Assembly: GCA_945859605.1 (NCBI GenBank) | Contig: OX243814.1 | Coordinates: forward strand, 31,841,002-31,905,001 | Source of the DNA: Lumbricus rubellus | Taxonomy: Eukaryota > Annelida > Clitellata > Crassiclitellata > Lumbricidae | Direction of reading: 5' to 3' | Length of the DNA: 64,000 bases | Shown: positions 9,803-23,200 of the stretch, one piece after another | Layout of the letters: every line of letters starts with the position of its first letter | How positions within the stretch are numbered: the first letter of the stretch is position 1 | Program-made: the position numbers and the translations under genes | Notes under the pieces: generated by a model | What the model was told of the DNA's origin: nothing | Databases searched by the model: none | The model's input: only the letters and a program-made list of their open reading frames with translations

Positions 9803-9881
9803 ATGGCTCTAAGAATTGGATTTATTATCGCCTCTTGTTTAAAGTGTCTTTTGAGCTTCTCTTTCATCCTAGCGTTGAATG
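9803..9881 (+). CDS. PRTG: receptor exon 1: signal peptide
   Basis: Encodes [20 protein letters not shown] and then FILALN before a phase-1 donor (G|GTAAGTG). One basic residue near the start followed by a long hydrophobic run is a typical secretory signal. The split codon completes as Asp with exon 2. The exon is short and not confirmed by homology, so a different first exon is possible. Confidence 0.6.
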
Positions 9882-12800
9882 GTAAGTGTGATGTATCGTG
9901 TAATAGAAGTGAAACACCTCTTCGCTTACAAGTCTAGAGTTAATAACAACCAATATGCAACGGGTTGTATTATTGCTGCTTCCGTTGCTGCTGTTGCTGC
10001 TAGTCCCGTAGCGGTTGGCGATGGTTGTGTGATTGAACATTGTTGCAGATGTTGCTGGCGATGTTGTTTTTGCAAATTTCTGCTTCTAGCATCCAGGGTT
10101 GCCAGATTTCGGAAATATTTTGTCGCGTTATCACGTCAAAAGTAGCCAAAAAGTCGCGAGATTCAGCTAAATGAGGACTCTGCCAAGTACAATTAAATTA
10201 AATTAATTTATTCGTCAACCAGAGCAACAAATCAGATCAAACGAAGCATCAAAGAAACAAAAAGTTAACAAAATAAAATAATGCAGTGCTTAAGTAATGA
10301 TACTACCAGTTTGTATTTGGTTGAACAGAGGACTCGGAAGGCGTTTTGCAACCCCGCTAGGTGAGCCCCTGGACAGAGATATCGTGATGATGATGGCCAT
10401 AAGGTTGCCATAGAGTGGTCTTGACATAGGATATAACGAGACAAACAACATTAAGAAAGGAAACAGTAAACACCTTAACTAAACATTAAACACCTTAACT
10501 AAGATCATGGTTACACATTTGATGATCATAGGGCTTAATACGAAAATATGAGGCACAAAAGTTACTGGATGATCAGGATATTGCACTGGTAGGAGTTAGA
10601 TCTAACCTAGAAGTCTTCACCAAACTAATTCAGAAAGAGAGATGGGAGGTTATTTAATAGTTTAACAATTTAATCACTAAGTTCTTGCTATGTACAATTG
10701 TACATTAAAAAAGGACTTTATTGGCTTCGTTAATCATGTCACAAGATGTGTGATGAGATCATCGACATAGAATTTAGATTATATAAATTTTCTTTATTCA
10801 ACAATCCGGTTAACAGACTGCAACCAGTCACAGTATATACTAGTGACATACTAGTTACGCTTCGGTTACGGTGGATATACCTTCTTCTTGTAGGTTGAGT
10901 ACGTATCAGTGACAAGGGTTGAAGTTGTGTCATCATTTGGCTCTTGAGTTGTAACCTACTCAGAAATGGCAGCAATATGTCGCCCGCCTGCTGACACAGA
11001 GGTTAAGAGAAAGGCGAAGATGCTAACTCTGCATAGTCGTGGCTGCCTCTCGGAGTTTGCTTAACCCTTTAATGCCGAGATGGTAGTAAATAGTATAGGA
11101 AATCCTATACGCTCCGGCATTAAAGGGTTAAGGGCCAGCTCTCCATGTGTATCGTAAATTGCACTGTACATAATCTGGGACATTTATGAAATTTCCGGCC
11201 GAAGTTTGAATTGTTTACTCTTGCGGCCCGTGAAATTCTGTTTTGGCGTAGTGCCACGGCAGTTCAGCGCTCTGCCTGCGATGTTGTAAAGTCTTCTTAT
11301 GATAACAGCTGGATGACAAAGTCCTCAGCCAGCCTTTCAACTTGTAGAATGTAGAGGCATACTTAAGTTGAAGTGATTGATTATGTTATCATACTTCTGG
11401 TATGGACATAGGTTTGCCAGGCACTTAGAAACTTAACGATCAAATTGATATTTTTGTCATGGTTAATGGATTACATAATGATGGTTTAAGTATCGTAGAG
11501 GGCCGTAACGATAGTGTAAGTATATTGTAGAGGGTCAATTGAGTAGTTGAGTATTATTCTTAAGGGAAATATCCGTATAAATGGCTGACATAGTTTTAAA
11601 GCTGAATGCTGTACTTGTGATCAGTAGATAATGATGGAAAAGTTGGACTGGTAGAGGTCACTAACCGCTTGAGGAATGGATGTTTTTGACTGGTTCTCCT
11701 CTAATGTTTCATGTACGGTTATTCAATGTCAGAGACTTCTATGCATGATTGTGCGGAACTTGGTTGGTTACTGAGTTCTGTTTGAGTTCCTCGATATAAA
11801 TAGATTATGAAAATTATGAAATGAACGAAGATGACCTTCATCAGTGAAGGCAGCTGATTGCACAATATGAAGAAGTGCTTGATTATATAAAGCATCCTTA
11901 TATAATATACTAGATGGGGTACCCGGCGTTTCCCGGGAATTTTATGTAAATAGCCGTGAAGCTATGGCGACGGAATGGAAATAAAAAAGTTTGGGTTTTC
12001 GGGCCCCTCCACTGGCTGGACTTGACGGTCGTCTGTCTACATGCAAAATGTCATATCAATAGCTGGGAAAAAATTTCGCCCTCCAAAATTTTGTTCACCG
12101 CGTACAGCGCCCTGCCCCCACCAGGCCCATGCCGGGTGTGGTGTGTGTTGGTTTGGGGTGAGGTGATCCCGGTGGCACCCTATCGAGCTGCAACTTTTCC
12201 AGTGAATAGCTGTGAAACTATGGCGATGGAATGGAAATAGCAAAAGTTTGGGTTTTCGCACTCCCACCGGGGACCCCTGGTGGGAGAGATTCACCAACCC
12301 CGCCACTGGCTGGACCTGACGATCCTTGGTCTAAATACAAAGTTTCAGATCAAAAGCTGGAAAACTGTCAAAAAATGGTCCCCTCCCAAATTTTCGCCCC
12401 CTTAAACAACGCCCTGCCCCACCCGGCCCCTGCAAAGCGAGGTGTGTGTTGGTTGGTGGCGAGGTGGTCCCGGTGGCACCCTATATAGCTGAAACTTTTT
12501 CAGGTGAATAGCAGTGATACTATGACGATGGTTAAAAAATAAGGAAAATGGAGTTTTCGCCCCTCCCCCCATTCTCCCTCTGGTGGTAAAGATCCGCCAA
12601 CTCCTCCACTGTACGGAACTAACATTCCTCTGTCTAAATTCAAAATTTGACATCAATAGCTGGAAAAAAATTAGCCCCCCCCAAAAAAAATTTCGCCCCC
12701 CTAGACAACGCCCTGCCTCACCCGGCCCCTGCGGGGCGACGTGTGTGTTGGTTGGGGGCGAGATTGTCCCGGTGGCACCCTATCTAGCTGCAACGTTTGA

Positions 12801-13168
12801 GGTGAATAGCTGTGAAACTATGGCGATGGTATAATAATAGGGGAAATGGAGTTTTTGCCACCCCCCATTCTCCCCCTGGTGGTAGAGATTCGCCGACTCG
12901 TTTTCTGGGAGGACCTGACGGTCCTCTGTCTAAATGCAAAATTTGACATCAATAGCTGCCAAAAAAAATTTTTCGCCGCCCCCAAAATTCCCCCCATCCT
13001 GGCCCCCATAGTGTTAGAAATTCGCCAACCCCTGCACTTGCTAATTTTGATGAACCCCTGTTTAGGTGCAAAGTTTCAGATCAATAGCTGCAAAACTGTG
13101 GGCGTGTATTCTGGACAAATATATATATAAATAAATATATAAATAAATAAATATACATCCTTGCTTAT

Positions 13169-13219
<51 letters not shown>

Positions 13220-14564
13220 TGTAATATAATATCATGTAATATACATAATATATATATAATATATAAAATATTATATATATATGTATATATAATATTCATG
13301 GTACCACATAAAGTTGCCTACATCGTCTAAAGTTCATGGATATCTTTTTGCGATGTCTGAACAAGTAGCACCTTTATGTTCCAGATCCTGACGGCAACTC
13401 GCCGCCGCTCTTCTATTTCACCGAGGAACCAGGCGGCATTGTCTACGGCAGACGAGGCGCCAGCATTTGTCTCAACTGCACCGCGTACTGCGCCGAACCT
13501 GGTGCAGTGACAATCCGATGGCGCAAGGATGATCGGACTTTTGCCAACCAGACGCGGAGAAACGTGCATGCGAACGGCACGCTTTGCATCGATCGCCTGC
13601 GCAAGCCGTCTGATGAGGGCATCTACGAGTGCCTTGCGGTGCATCAGCTGGGCACCATTGTCAGTCCAAAAGTGAAGCTGGAGCTAGCAAGTGAGTTTCT
13701 ATGTTGTTTCTCATTCATGTCCGTGGTTGGGTTGGCATTGATTGTGTGACTTGTTTTGTCACTGGTGAATCCACCTCACAGCGTAAGGACCGTGGGGCAA
13801 GTCCTTCACTCACAATTGCTCAGCGCTTCGGTGTGAAACTTCGATGCAGTGTCCGCTCTGTACTTAGAGGCGCTCCCGAATACAGAGGGGCGCTATAACA
13901 AGTGCCCATACAAACAAACCTGGGTCTGCTCCAGGACTAGCTTGACACTTTAATGATGGGCTGCTCTGGCTCCACAGTCACCTGAGTACACGCTCATTGT
14001 TAAGACAAAAAGAAGGGACTGCTTTTCCTCTTCTTTGTTGATGTATGCTGATTGTTTCAAACTGCATTGTTTTGCGCAGTTGATCCTTTGTTTTATTTTA
14101 TTGGTTGGCTATGTTTTTCTGGACCACTCTGTATCTATTATATGCTGTGTGTTCAAAGTTGATTGATTAGAAATGCACTTAATAACCTTTATTAATTGAT
14201 TCATGCTGTGTGTGCTGCAGTATTGATATTGACAAGAAAACGATTTGCATATAATTATTTGAAGTGAATGTGAAACAGGGAAAGTGATGGAAATTTTGCT
14301 TTTGGAAATGGCCATGTATTAAAATCTCAGATTGCAAATGACTTTTAGTCATGCGGACTTACAGTCACGAGATAGCCAGACTTTCAGAGAACTTTCAGAT
14401 TAAAAAGTTCTGTTACTTGCTGAAATGGTCTTGGAGTTTTATTTCTGCAAATATGTTTTGGCCGGGTAGCTGGCAGACGTTGAAGTTAATTGCTGATTTG
14501 TGGTCACCAACGTTGCATGGAAGGTCATCTGCCAATGCGCCGGCATTGCTTGGTTTTTATGTCG

Positions 14565-14611
<47 letters not shown>

Positions 14612-14627
14612 GTCGTCGTCGTCGTCG

Positions 14628-14678
<51 letters not shown>

Positions 14679-17158
14679 ATAACCGTGGGCTCAATGCCCG
14701 TAGGAGTCCGACGCCACTCTCTGTCTGAGTCTGTCTCGCGTCATGTTACCCAGCTTCAACCGGTCCCGTCAGCAGGTCTGCTCCATACCATTAACATCTT
14801 GAAGCAGCTAGACCACCTTGTCTGATTGAAGAGAATATTGGGAGAGAGACCTGAAGGACAACCTGGGTCAATGCCCGTTTGTGTCCCACACTCTCTTTAT
14901 GTGCTGACCAGTGTGACCACCAATAACTCTAATTATGGTCAAAAGAACAATCAGTTGTGATGTTCTGTTTGAATATTAAGTAGGGCTGCATTTCGATTAA
15001 TTTTTTTAATCGCGATTAATCGCACGATTAAAAAAATTAATCGCGATTAATTAATCGCACATTTCCTGAAATTTTTAAAAGAGTATGTGATTTGGTCTGA
15101 ACAGCCTAAAGCTGTAAATGCAGTCAGTTACTCAGACATACAAGTTTATTAACATTGTCTGTTGACAAAGATGCTCTCTTTTTGTTCAAAATGTTCCCAG
15201 AGAGAGAGAACAATCGTTCACAGGGAACAGTAGTGGCCGGAGACGCTAAGTATTTCCTTGCTACAGTGGCCAGGACTTTGTGGGCTCCAGCATGATCCTT
15301 CCACCACTGCAGTGGACAAGAATCCGTATCGATCTCTGGCGCATCTTTGTAGCGAAGTAGCGCATCCGAAGTTGATTTAGCCCGTGGAATCAAAGGTCTA
15401 TCGTCGTCATCATCATCGTCAGAAGAAATTTCATAGAATTTCATAAGTTTTTGGCAGGTTCTAAAATAAAAATAATAAATTACAATTAATTAAATTTTTT
15501 ACAAACTTTTCCTGAATCGTTATAGGACTTAATTCATTCTCTTAGTCACAGGACACCAACTCAATCAACTGAACAGATATCAACCAATCACACTGTTGTC
15601 TGATCATTCAGAATGTACAAGCAACCTCCACGGTCATGGCATTTATCATCATTTGAGTCCGATATTTTTAGGCAGGCTCAATAATAATAGAAATTTAAAT
15701 TACATTTATTAAAATTTGAAATAAATATTTTAACCGCACTAACAACCCAAAACTACAGATTCACGGAAATCTGGACAAGCTATTCCTGAATCCTTATAAG
15801 ACTCAATTCCTTCTCTTAGTCACAGGACAACAACTCTACCACCAACTCAATCAACTGAACAGATATCAAGTTTTACCAACCAATCACACTGATGTCTGTT
15901 CATATGATTGACCTTCAATCATTCAGAATTTACAAGCAACCTCCACGGTGATATCAACCATTTATCATTTGAGTCGGATGAAAATTGATAAAATATCATA
16001 TGTTTTTGGCAGACTTTAAAATAAACAACTTAAATCAACAGATGAATGCACCAAATTAATTTAGGCCTAAATAAGAGAACAATAACATACCAGTGTTTGA
16101 TGCTGGTATCTGCTCCTTTAACTTCTCTTCAACACTTGAGACTACGATTTGCAGCTCAGTCCTGACTTCCTCTCGCTTTTCTTTTGGAAGGCATTTCAGC
16201 TTTTTGAAGCGTGGATCCAGGGCTGTGGCGAAGTATAGCCAGCGAAGGTTGCAGTTTTCTTGACGAGTTTTGAGATCATTTATGAAAGCGGTTTTGAATT
16301 TCACAACGTAAAGCGGATCGTCTTCGGAAACAGTTAGTGCACGAAAAAGGTGGCAGAATGTTGGCAGAACCACAGAACATGAGAGGTAACGCTCTCCGCC
16401 AAGTAGTTCGACAGCGACGAATTACTGCGGTGGTAGTTAACTTCTCTGTTACAATATTTACAAACGACTACCTTATCAGTTTTAAACTTAAACTGTCCGT
16501 CCATAACTGTTTTGCCCATTTTCTTCGACTCCATTGTTTGACAAAAACCAACAACATCTATCATAAATCAAAAACGGCTGTTTAAAGTGATTGAAATAAC
16601 GAAAACAACATGTGCCGATGGACCGGACGTAGGCATGTCTCGTACGAGAAGTGTTGGGCGACTCGACAGAAGTGGGCGGTAACCGATAACCGATGATTAC
16701 TTGAAAAATAATGATTACAAAACTTGACATAAAATGATAAAAATTCATAAAATATTTAATGCGTCTTTTGCGTTAACGCGTTAAAAAAATTAATCGCAAA
16801 TTTTTTTAACGCGTTAATCGCGGGCGTTAACGGCGATTAACGTGCAGCCCTAATATTAAGCTTTCATTTGACATGAAATTTCAGAAAATCTGAGTCGAGG
16901 AAGGTCAAGTTTATTTCATGGTTCCAGGTTTCTTGCATTGGGTGTGATAAGTTGTAAACGCATTCGTTGTTCCATGTCTAGGGTTCGGTGGAAAATCCTT
17001 AGAAGTTCTAAACATTGTTGTGCATTCGGCAGATTTATCTTCTGAGACAGAAAGTCTATGGAGAGATGCAACTGATACTCTCTGCTAGATTGCTCTTGAT
17101 GCTTCCTGGCTTCTTTGTACACTCTGAACATTGTTGTATGGAGGCCATTATATATACC

Positions 17159-17246
<88 letters not shown>

Positions 17247-20200
17247 TATAAGTAGACATGTGAAGATGGCATGTGCACTTGAAGGAATTTCTTTAGGTTC
17301 ATACACATATATATATATATAAATTATACTTGAAGTTTTTTTTATTTCCTCGGGGCTGTCATGCTGAGAGCGCCTCTGAATAGCTAGTCTGTAAGAGGCG
17401 CTTTATACTTTATATAAATGCTCATATACCATACCATATATTATAGTTACAGTTGTATTATAATTGTATTGTATTTTATTGTATTGTATAGCAGTGTAGC
17501 AATGCATCTGTTTCTAACCAGTTGTATTTCTGTTTAACTGCATTCTGGAGTTATATTTTTTTCAGTTTGTAGATAAAGTGATTTGTCTGTAAAATGTGTA
17601 TTATCCAGTACACTACACAGCATTGCTAAATTAACTCCAAATTGGAGTGACTGATGATATTTGAATCATTGGGACTGTTTGATAGGCTGTGTACATATAG
17701 GCTGAAGGATGGGTGACCTTGAAATGTGGAACATATGAGACTTCCTTACTGTGTATGAACCTAAAGAAATTCCTTCAAGTGCACATGCCATCTTCACATG
17801 TCTACTTATTCACGAGCATATTCTGAAAATTACTATACAGTATATACTGTGAGCATCTAATTTCAGCTGACTTTTCTGAGCAAGTCACTGCTGGCTTAGC
17901 TCGCAGTAATACTATCTGTGGCTGATATTTTAAAATCGGAAATGTGACACTTAGCAAATGACAAGCGTGATGTCATGCTTAGCCTATCATTCACTTACAG
18001 TCTGTAGGAGTCATTTAAGTGGCAATTTATGTTTACAATCTGTGTTGCTTTTGTCAACTCATCATCGTTTTATCTCAGAATTTAAACAAAATTTAACCAA
18101 TGTGCAAGATTTGTGAACTTTTCATGTATACTCTGGTTGCAAAATAAAAATATTTGATTGATTGATTGATTGAAACATTCAATTGTTTTCATGATCCTTA
18201 AACCTACAATATTTCTGCACTGGTCATTCTTTGTGTAGGCAGTTCTTTGATTTCATTCGACAAGAATTACCCTCGGAAGTGGGTTTGTGCATTTTGCGTC
18301 TGTAAGCTTTGTGTTCTGAGGCCTTGTGGGCCGTGTATGATCTGCTGCAGGACCTATAGGTGTTCAATACCTTCAGCAACATCCTCGCAGTCATTTAAGT
18401 CCAAAAATGTCTTTATGACTGTTGATTAATGTCAAAGCACTCTTGTAATGGCATGTGCCGTGTTACAGTGCTGTGGAAATTGACTTTTTGACATGCTATG
18501 CTCTAGATATGCCCCGCTGAATGAATATATCTCAGCACAACCAGCATATCCTTTTGAGAATTTTTTCTAATCATCTTTGTTCAGTTTCCAAACATCTTCA
18601 AAGGTGTTCATTGTTGTGATGTGAAGTATTTTTGATCAAGTGTTTGCAGGTGTTAGTTAGTTTGTGTGAGTTAATATATCTGTATGTATTGTGTGTTTGC
18701 GTGTGCCATTGTACGTGTTTGATATATGCGAGTGTGTTCAACTGTTCATTGTTCAGTGTTGTTTCAATTATTCTATCAGACAGGTCTGTCTATTGCGATT
18801 GAAATCACTTGTTTGGCTGCTACAGAGATTTTTAAAAATTAATTGCATGTCTTTAGAGGAGTAATTTGTTTTGCGATTGTTGGATTGTTTTTCGTGTTAT
18901 TGACGAGCTGAATGTAATCTATATTTATTTGCTTACGTGCGTGCGTGTGCGACTGCGCATATGTGCTTGCGTGGGTGGTACTTATATTCCTGATCAAGTT
19001 TCCAGTTATAGATCTAAGTTTTTAGCATGGGCCCCTTTCTAGGATTTTCGCATGAATTGGGGGGAATTTGGCGGCTTGTATATAAGGCAGCTGGAAATAA
19101 CTTAAAAATTGCAGTAGTTGATATGTTTTGCGTTTGATGATAGCAGGAGTGCAGAACAGAACTGAAGGCCATACGATAAAATGAGTTTGTGAGAAAACAA
19201 AGGCATGCGCTACTATCTATAGGAGGCATGTTTACGCTGAAGTGTTGAAGCTTCAAGGACGTTGCGTAGTACTGCAGCCGCGTAGTAGCTGGCATGTTCG
19301 AATGCATCTATCCTAAGTTTTGGGTTTGAAAGATATTAGAAGCATTTTGTTCTATATGATAGCGCTTCCTAGTGAACTTAACAAATGAGTACACCAACTG
19401 TACACTCACTTAGTGATAGGATTAGTCACCCTGGGTGTTGAGGATGGGCTATCCGTTTGCATATGTTAGGGCTGGAGATGGAATGATCTGGCCGTAGAAT
19501 GAGTGGAACAAAGTTCCCTCCAACTTGCTTTAAAATGGGGTAAAAATCTGTTCCCGTTCTCAAGCGTGAGAGAATACTTTGTGGCCCAGTTCAAAGTTTT
19601 CATGTGCACTTGTTATAGCGCCTCTTCAAGCTCTCTCTCTACTCAGAGGCGCTCCTGAATGCAGAGTGGACACTGCATCGGAGTTTCACACCGAAGTGCT
19701 AAGGAGAAGTGTCCACACACCTGTCAAATAAGATTGCTACCTCTGTGACAGGTCTTTTTTAGCATGCAGTTCTGCACAAAAAGGAAGTTGTGCATAAGAA
19801 TTTTTTGCAGTTCTATATATATAGTTAAAAATGTTTACTATCATTCTATTTGGAATAATTGACCATGGATGATTGGCAGGGCTTAAAGTGTGCCTGGACG
19901 GTCATGGACGGCGTCCATGCACTTATTTTAAAATCTGTACACCGTCCTGCCACTTATTTGGCCCGCATAGCAAGGAATGGTAAGGAGCGTCCAGGCACTT
20001 CTTTTTCGACACTTTACGCACTGATGATTGGAAGGAAAAGAAAGGTTGTGCTAACTTTATGCAGTTCTAAAATTCCTCAAAGAAAAGCGTTCTTCTTCTC
20101 TGTGAGGCTCAGAAAGCAAGCACTGCGTCCCATGTAATGTAATATAATGACGACAATTTTTCTATGGCGCCAATACACAGCGCACGCTGTTACAATTGCA

Positions 20201-23200
20201 CGTCAGCTGCATCTCTTCGCGATAAGCCACTGCAGGATCCACCTTTTCATCTTCCAGTATTGTGTTCTCGATTCACATCTATCATTACACTGATAACGTT
20301 GCATGAATTCTGAACTGCAGCGTACATCTATAAGCAAGGATGTATATTTATTTATTTATATATTTATTTATATATATATTTGTCCAGAATACACGCCCAC
20401 AGTTTTGCAGCTATTGATCTGAAACTTTGCACCTAAACAGGGGTTCATCAAAATTAGCAAGTGCAGGGGTTGGCGAATTTCTAACACTATGGGGGCCAGG
20501 ATGGGGGGAATTTTGGGGGCGGCGAAAAATTTTTTTTGGCAGCTATTGATGTCAAATTTTGCATTTAGACAGAGGACCGTCAGGTCCTCCCAGAAAACGA
20601 GTCGGCGAATCTCTACCACCAGGGGGAGAATGGGGGGTGGCAAAAACTCCATTTCCCCTATTATTATACCATCGCCATAGTTTCACAGCTATTCACCTCA
20701 AACGTTGCAGCTAGATAGGGTGCCACCGGGACAATCTCGCCCCCAACCAACACACACGTCGCCCCGCAGGGGCCGGGTGAGGCAGGGCGTTGTCTAGGGG
20801 GGCGAAATTTTTTTGGGGGGGGGCGAAATTTTTTTCCAGCTATTGATGTCAAATTTTGAATTTAGACAGAGGAATGTTAGTTCCGTACAGTGGAGGAGTT
20901 GGCGGATCTTTACCACCAGAGGGAGAATGGGGGGAGGGGCGAAAACTCCATTTTCCTTATTTTTTAACCATCGTCATAGTATCACTGCTATTCACCTGAA
21001 AAAGTTTCAGCTATATAGGGTGCCACCGGGACCACCTCGCCACCAACCAACACACACCTCGCTTTGCAGGGGCCGGGTGGGGCAGGGCGTTGTTTAAGGG
21101 GGCGAAAATTTGGGAGGGGACCATTTTTTGACAGTTTTCCAGCTTTTGATCTGAAACTTTGTATTTAGACCAAGGACCGTCAGGTCCAGCCAGTGGCGGG
21201 GTTGGTGAATCTCTCCCACCAGGGGTCCACGGTGGGAGTGCGAAAACCCAAACTTTTGCTATTTCCATTCCATCGCCATAGTTTCACAGCTATTCACTGG
21301 AAAAGTTGCAGCTCGATAGGGTGCCACCGGGATCACCTCACCCCAAACCAACACACACCACACCCGGCATGGGCCTGGTGGGGGCAGGGCGCTGTACGCG
21401 GTGAACAAAATTTTGGAGGGCGAAATTTTTTCCCAGCTATTGATATGACATTTTGCATGTAGACAGACGACCGTCAAGTCCAGCCAGTGGAGGGGCCCGA
21501 AAACCCAAACTTTTTTATTTCCATTCCGTCGCCATAGCTTCACGGCTATTTACATAAAATTCCCGGGAAACGCCGGGTACCCCATCTAGTATATTATGTA
21601 GAAGCTACAAAAGATTAGATTTGATTAATGTCGATGTTGTTACAAGGAAACATGACGGAAAGAAATTCTGCAGCTGCATGGTTTTAGAGGCAGATGTTTT
21701 GTAGCGATATAATTGCACCGTATTAACCACGCCCTATTTTTAGGCAGTTTTTTGCAGTTTGTTTGTATGTTTGTTTGTATGTGCACTTTTTATAGCGCCC
21801 CTTCAAGATATCTCTACTCAGAGGCGCTCCCGAATGCAGAGCGGACACTGCATCGGAGTTTCACGCCGAAGTGCTCAGGAGCAATTGTGAGTGAAGGACT
21901 TGCCCAAGGTCCTTACGCGGCGAGGTGGATTCGAACCTCGAACCTTCCGGCTCCAAGGCAACGACGCCACCACTACACCACCACGCCCCCATTGTTTGTG
22001 GGGTTAATTCTAGCATTTGTATAATGCCACTGTCAATATTACCAGACAACAGTCAATGACACTAGGCACTACATCATGGTGTGTTCGTGACTTTCTCCCT
22101 TGTCCATCTCATCTCGTGTGAGATTGGTCCTGCCACTCCTCATTACTCTTTTCTGCTCCCTCACCAGCCTGGGAGCACATCTGGGTGAAGGAGGCACTGT
22201 ATAAGTGAATTAGAGGGACAGAGCTTAGTGAGTGGACCATTTATTATGTTCTAATTGCTTTGTTTTAATGATGTAATGTATTGTAATGTAATTAGTAAAT
22301 TCTGTTGCACCACTCACAGCCATGGTCGTTCAGTAATGTGATTGTAATGTAAATCTCCATGAATTTCTCAGCACCCACAAAAGTCACGTCAGGGAGACCA
22401 GCTTATTCTCCGTAGTGATGTGTAGCACCTGAGTTGATGAGTAAGTAAGATATAAGAGAATTCTTTTATATTATATGATAGGCTACCAGCAAACGCTCAG
22501 TAGTTTACGTGTAGTAGATAACTAAATAATAATAACTAATCATTTATGCAAAGATATGCTTGTAGCAATCTCATCTGGTAGAACTTCTTTTTGGCATGGC
22601 GTCAATACTGTGAGGTCATGTGACGTGTTAAATATTTGGCTGAACTTTGGCATCCTGCCAGTTAACAGAGCGGCAGCACTGTGTAAAACGAACTGAAGTT
22701 GATTTATCGGAGAAAGAAGAAGCGAGGGAGGCTGCCGACATATTAAGTGACATTACCATAATCCATCCTGCTGCATTATGAATGTATGATGACCAGGGTA
22801 GAAGAAGAAGCTTACAGAGAGAACAAGTGGCATACATTGCGAACTGGTACAGACGATACAATGTGCTGTCTCTTTGCATGGTAGATCTATAGATGTTAAT
22901 AAGAGCATGCACATTGAACAGACTACATGCAACAGACTGGATCACTGTAGGAGATGCATGGACCGCCAATGAGCACAATAAAGTGTTTATGCACAGGTGT
23001 GTGTGGGGGAGTGTATGGGTGTGTGTGGGGGAGTGTATGGGTGTGTGGGGGGGAGTGTATGGGTGTTTGTGGGGGGGAGTGTATGGGTGTGTGTGGGGGA
23101 GTGTATGGGTGTGTGCGCATGCGTGTGTCTTTGTTTGTGAGAGATATGAAGACAACTGTAGTGGTGCATTATTGTAGTAATTGCTTGTATGTGCAATTGT

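Larger units (their letters stand above)
14981..16852 (-). mobile_element. hAT transposon, internally deleted (ZBED type)
   Basis: Ends TAGGGCTGCA / TGCAGCCCTA, flanked by a perfect 8-bp target duplication ATATTAAG (14973-14980, 16853-16860). Just inside both ends are palindromic AATCGCGATTAA- and GCGTTAA-type repeats. The minus strand carries three transposase fragments (separate entries): a BED zinc finger, a segment with LDPRFK, and the C-terminal dimerisation domain. The length (1.87 kb) and the missing catalytic core show it cannot encode its own transposase. Confidence 0.88.

Noticed and set aside
11956..13130. Repeated frames of 83-94 codons in the Helitron units (also in the 20368-21543 copy)
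   Set aside because: They recur because the unit is repeated; no start context, domain or selection evidence.
21900..21990. Possible functional tRNA gene on the minus strand (A and B boxes)
   Set aside because: No acceptor-stem pairing can be made with the downstream sequence, and the same head recurs many times with a shared non-tRNA body; it is a SINE.
22630..23155. 175-codon minus-strand frame with a His/Thr/Pro repeat
   Set aside because: Half of it is the G-rich minisatellite and the rest lacks any domain.
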